A stretch of DNA of 64,000 nucleotides from JASLMY01 sp965226475 (GTDB lineage Bacteria > Pseudomonadota > Alphaproteobacteria > GCA-2731375): NCBI GenBank assembly GCA_965226475.1, contig CBDDDJ010000004.1, positions 248,001 through 312,000 on the forward strand, in the 5' to 3' direction. The position numbers and the translations under genes are program-made. Below the pieces are notes generated by a model. It saw only the letters and a list, made by a program, of their open reading frames with translations, searched no databases and was not told the origin of the DNA. Shown in pieces: positions 63,201 to 64,000 of the stretch; position 1 is the first letter of the stretch, and every line of letters starts with the position of its first letter.

Positions 63201-63408
63201 GTTCCATCGGCCGGGCCAGCAGGCGTTCGGCGTCCTCCGGCGAGATGCCTTCGTGCGTCATCGCGACGTAGATGATGGGGATGTCGATGTCGGGGCTGCT
63301 CTCCTTCGGAATGGTCAGATAGGAGACGAGGCCGGCGGCGATGATCAGCACCATCAGGCTCAGCACCGTGCGGGCGCGGCCGATCGCCGCTTCGATCACC
63401 GCGTTCAT
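60253..63408 (-). CDS. RND-type efflux permease
   Basis: 1051 residues with 12 helices and two large periplasmic loops. Typical opening (SLMVLIIAAGLVSYLTIPKE, SPDIDIPIIYV). In TM4 the proton-relay motif reads GMLVDGAIVVTEY (one Asp, where AcrB has two), and TM10 has GIVVNNNIVLIDTY in place of the lysine region, a pattern also seen in CzcA/MdtB-like members. It pumps substrates out with a fusion protein and outer-membrane channel. The fusion-protein gene precedes and overlaps it by 4 nt. No TolC gene in the window. Confidence 0.92.
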   Translation of the reverse strand: MNAVIEAAIGRARTVLSLMVLIIAAGLVSYLTIPKESSPDIDIPIIYVAMTHEGISPEDAERLLARPMEQALRSIEGVKEMRTNASEGRASVVLEFEAGFDADQALLDVREKVDETKPDLPEDSDEPTVNEVNIGLFPVLTVTLSGELPERALFAIARDLEEDLEAIPGVLEADIAGDREELLEIIIDPVRLQSYGISEIELFQTVARNNRLIAAGALDTGRGNFAVKVPGLFDEAADLLNLPVRAEGDGLVRLQDVTSVRRTFKDARGHARVDGRPAVTIEIKKRIGENVIDTILAVRAKVEAAQKLWPEGVEVAFIQDASRQIRNILSDLQNSVLSAILLVMIVVVAALGLRTAMLVGLAIPTSFLFGMLVLDGAGLTVNIVVLFSMILAVGMLVDGAIVVTEYADRKMAEGEPRARAYAEAAKRMAWPITASTATTLAAFMPLLFWPGVVGEFMKFLPITLIVTLVGSLVTALIFVPTLGAKIGRAGNLDPAAMRAMRQAESGDIRTLPGLTGVYVRVLDVLIGHPWKVVTLALALLIGVWSYYGLRGNGVEFFPEVEPEQALIYVHGRGNLSTAEKDALVREVEVRALEAKGIDTVYTRSGQRLEGDDVSDDVIGIIFLEFADWQARRPAAEILQEIRDRSTDLAGILVETRKPAAGPPTGKDIQVEIRSRLPDRLMPVARRIREFMEGQPGLIDIEDSRPLEGIEWEIDVDRAQAARFGADIAMVGNVVKLVTNGIKVGDYRPDDADDEIDIRVRFPRDERHIDQIDRLRIATPGGQVPIGNFVTRRARAAAGTLRRTDGQRAIKVQANVEEGILADDKVGEIRDWLAEQELDPAVDIRFKGADDKQKESMAFLVKAFAVAVFIMGIILVTQFNSFYRAFLILSAVILSTVGVFAGLLITGQTFGIVMTGIGIISLAGIVVNNNIVLIDTYARLRAEGMETTEAILRTGAQRLRPVLLTTITTITGLLPMVMQLNIDLIGRAVSHGAPSTQWWVQLSTAVAFGLGFATVLTLVVTPCLLSFEGRRGGKTDRATALDGKTVAAQAAG

Positions 63409-64000
63409 GAGCCGGCATTGCGGCCGGTTCGGACGACGCGGACCTTCAGGCCGGCGCGAACGTAGACATGACCGACGGTAATGATGTCGAGGCTATCGGG
63501 CAGGCCAGCGACCCAGACGCCGTCCGCGTCGTCGCCCAGAACCTCGACCGGGTGGAAGATGACCTGATCCGTGTCGTCGACCGCGCGAATTCCAATGACG
63601 CCCTTGTCGTCGAGTACCAGCAGCGCCGGCGACAAGCGGTGTGCCCGGTCGTTGCCGAGGGGCAGTTGCAATTCCGCCGTGATGCCGTCGCGCAGCGCGC
63701 CGTCGGGGTTGGCGACTTCCAGTTCGATCCGGAAGGTGCGCGTCTCGGGGTCCGCGGCCTCGGCGATGAAGCGGATGCGGCCTTCGAGCGCCTGGCCGGT
63801 CACCAGCGTGGCCCGCGCCATATCGCCCGGCGACAGGCCCGCGACGTCGTTTTGCGATAGCTGGCCCACCACCAAATAGGGATCCTGGTCAATCAGTCGG
63901 GCCACCACCTCGCCCACCTTGAGGTAGGCGCCGAGCTCGGCCGGCTGGGCCTCGATCACGCCGTCGAAGGGCGCGCGAACCCGGGTCTTGGCGATGTCGA
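63405..64000 (-). CDS. RND efflux periplasmic adaptor (membrane fusion protein), 5' partial
   Basis: The frame is open to the end of the window, so only the C-terminal 197 or so residues are present. AKTRVRAPFDGVIEAQPAEL is the second half of the lipoyl hairpin domain, followed by the beta-barrel (VARLIDQDPYLVVGQLSQND, ARATLVTGQALEGRIRFIAE) and membrane-proximal domains. Its ATGA overlap with the RND permease gene indicates coupled translation of pump and adaptor. Confidence 0.92.
   Translation of the reverse strand, partial: DIAKTRVRAPFDGVIEAQPAELGAYLKVGEVVARLIDQDPYLVVGQLSQNDVAGLSPGDMARATLVTGQALEGRIRFIAEAADPETRTFRIELEVANPDGALRDGITAELQLPLGNDRAHRLSPALLVLDDKGVIGIRAVDDTDQVIFHPVEVLGDDADGVWVAGLPDSLDIITVGHVYVRAGLKVRVVRTGRNAGS

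Overview
The window is high-GC, densely coding DNA with alphaproteobacterial gene content, most like Rhodospirillales or related families: aroQ-accB-accC, a ThiS-ThiG fusion, pssA next to psd, an aa3-type oxidase with a short alphaproteobacterial subunit IV, and a SprA-related gene. This placement is inference from gene families; no rRNA or species marker is present. I see no tRNA, rRNA or CRISPR array.

Layout. 1-8.7 kb is core metabolism: a dimethylglycine/sarcosine dehydrogenase-like protein, a pyrrolysine-free MttB-family methyltransferase, a SprA-related gene, thiSG, aroQ, accB and accC. 8.7-12.4 kb is an insert flanked by a 22-bp repeat of the accC 3' end. It carries a secreted seven-bladed propeller gene split by an IS1595 element. 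12.5-26.2 kb holds a sugar isomerase-like TIM barrel, an IS21 element, a complete TRAP transporter (dctPQM), a D-glutamate cyclase-like protein, a truncated nitroreductase, an amidase and an MFS transporter. 24.5-43 kb is heavily colonised by insertion sequences (IS1182 with a nested IS5, IS256, IS1380, two IS1595 copies and a 157-bp MITE). Between them lie recD2, two conserved hypotheticals, a cupredoxin-like protein with a large membrane protein, a duplicated oxidase subunit IV and a DUF2189 protein. 43.7-48.2 kb is a five-gene aa3 oxidase operon (coxMNOP type plus subunit IV). 48.5-56.4 kb has a second IS21, a cytochrome c remnant, cytochrome c', a diheme cytochrome c, a LysM protein and a decayed IS3. 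56.7-64 kb returns to core functions: an ATM1-type ABC exporter, psd-pssA, and an RND efflux pump with its fusion protein.

How it works together. The first two genes suggest stepwise demethylation of quaternary or tertiary amines. The TRAP, cyclase and amidase genes look like an uptake and catabolism locus for small organic acids or amides. The cupredoxin-like protein, membrane protein, CoxIV and coxMNOP genes look like one respiratory or copper locus broken up by mobile elements.

Element boundaries were read by hand. Target-site duplications could be assigned for IS1595 copies 1 and 3, IS21 copy 1, IS5 copy 1, IS1182, the MITE and IS256. Two host genes (propeller and a 164-aa hypothetical) are restored exactly in frame if their IS is removed. 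Several non-mobile genes (sprA-like, accB, recD2, cytochrome c', the 51.3-kb gene) carry frame disruptions, so either sequencing indels or real decay is widespread.
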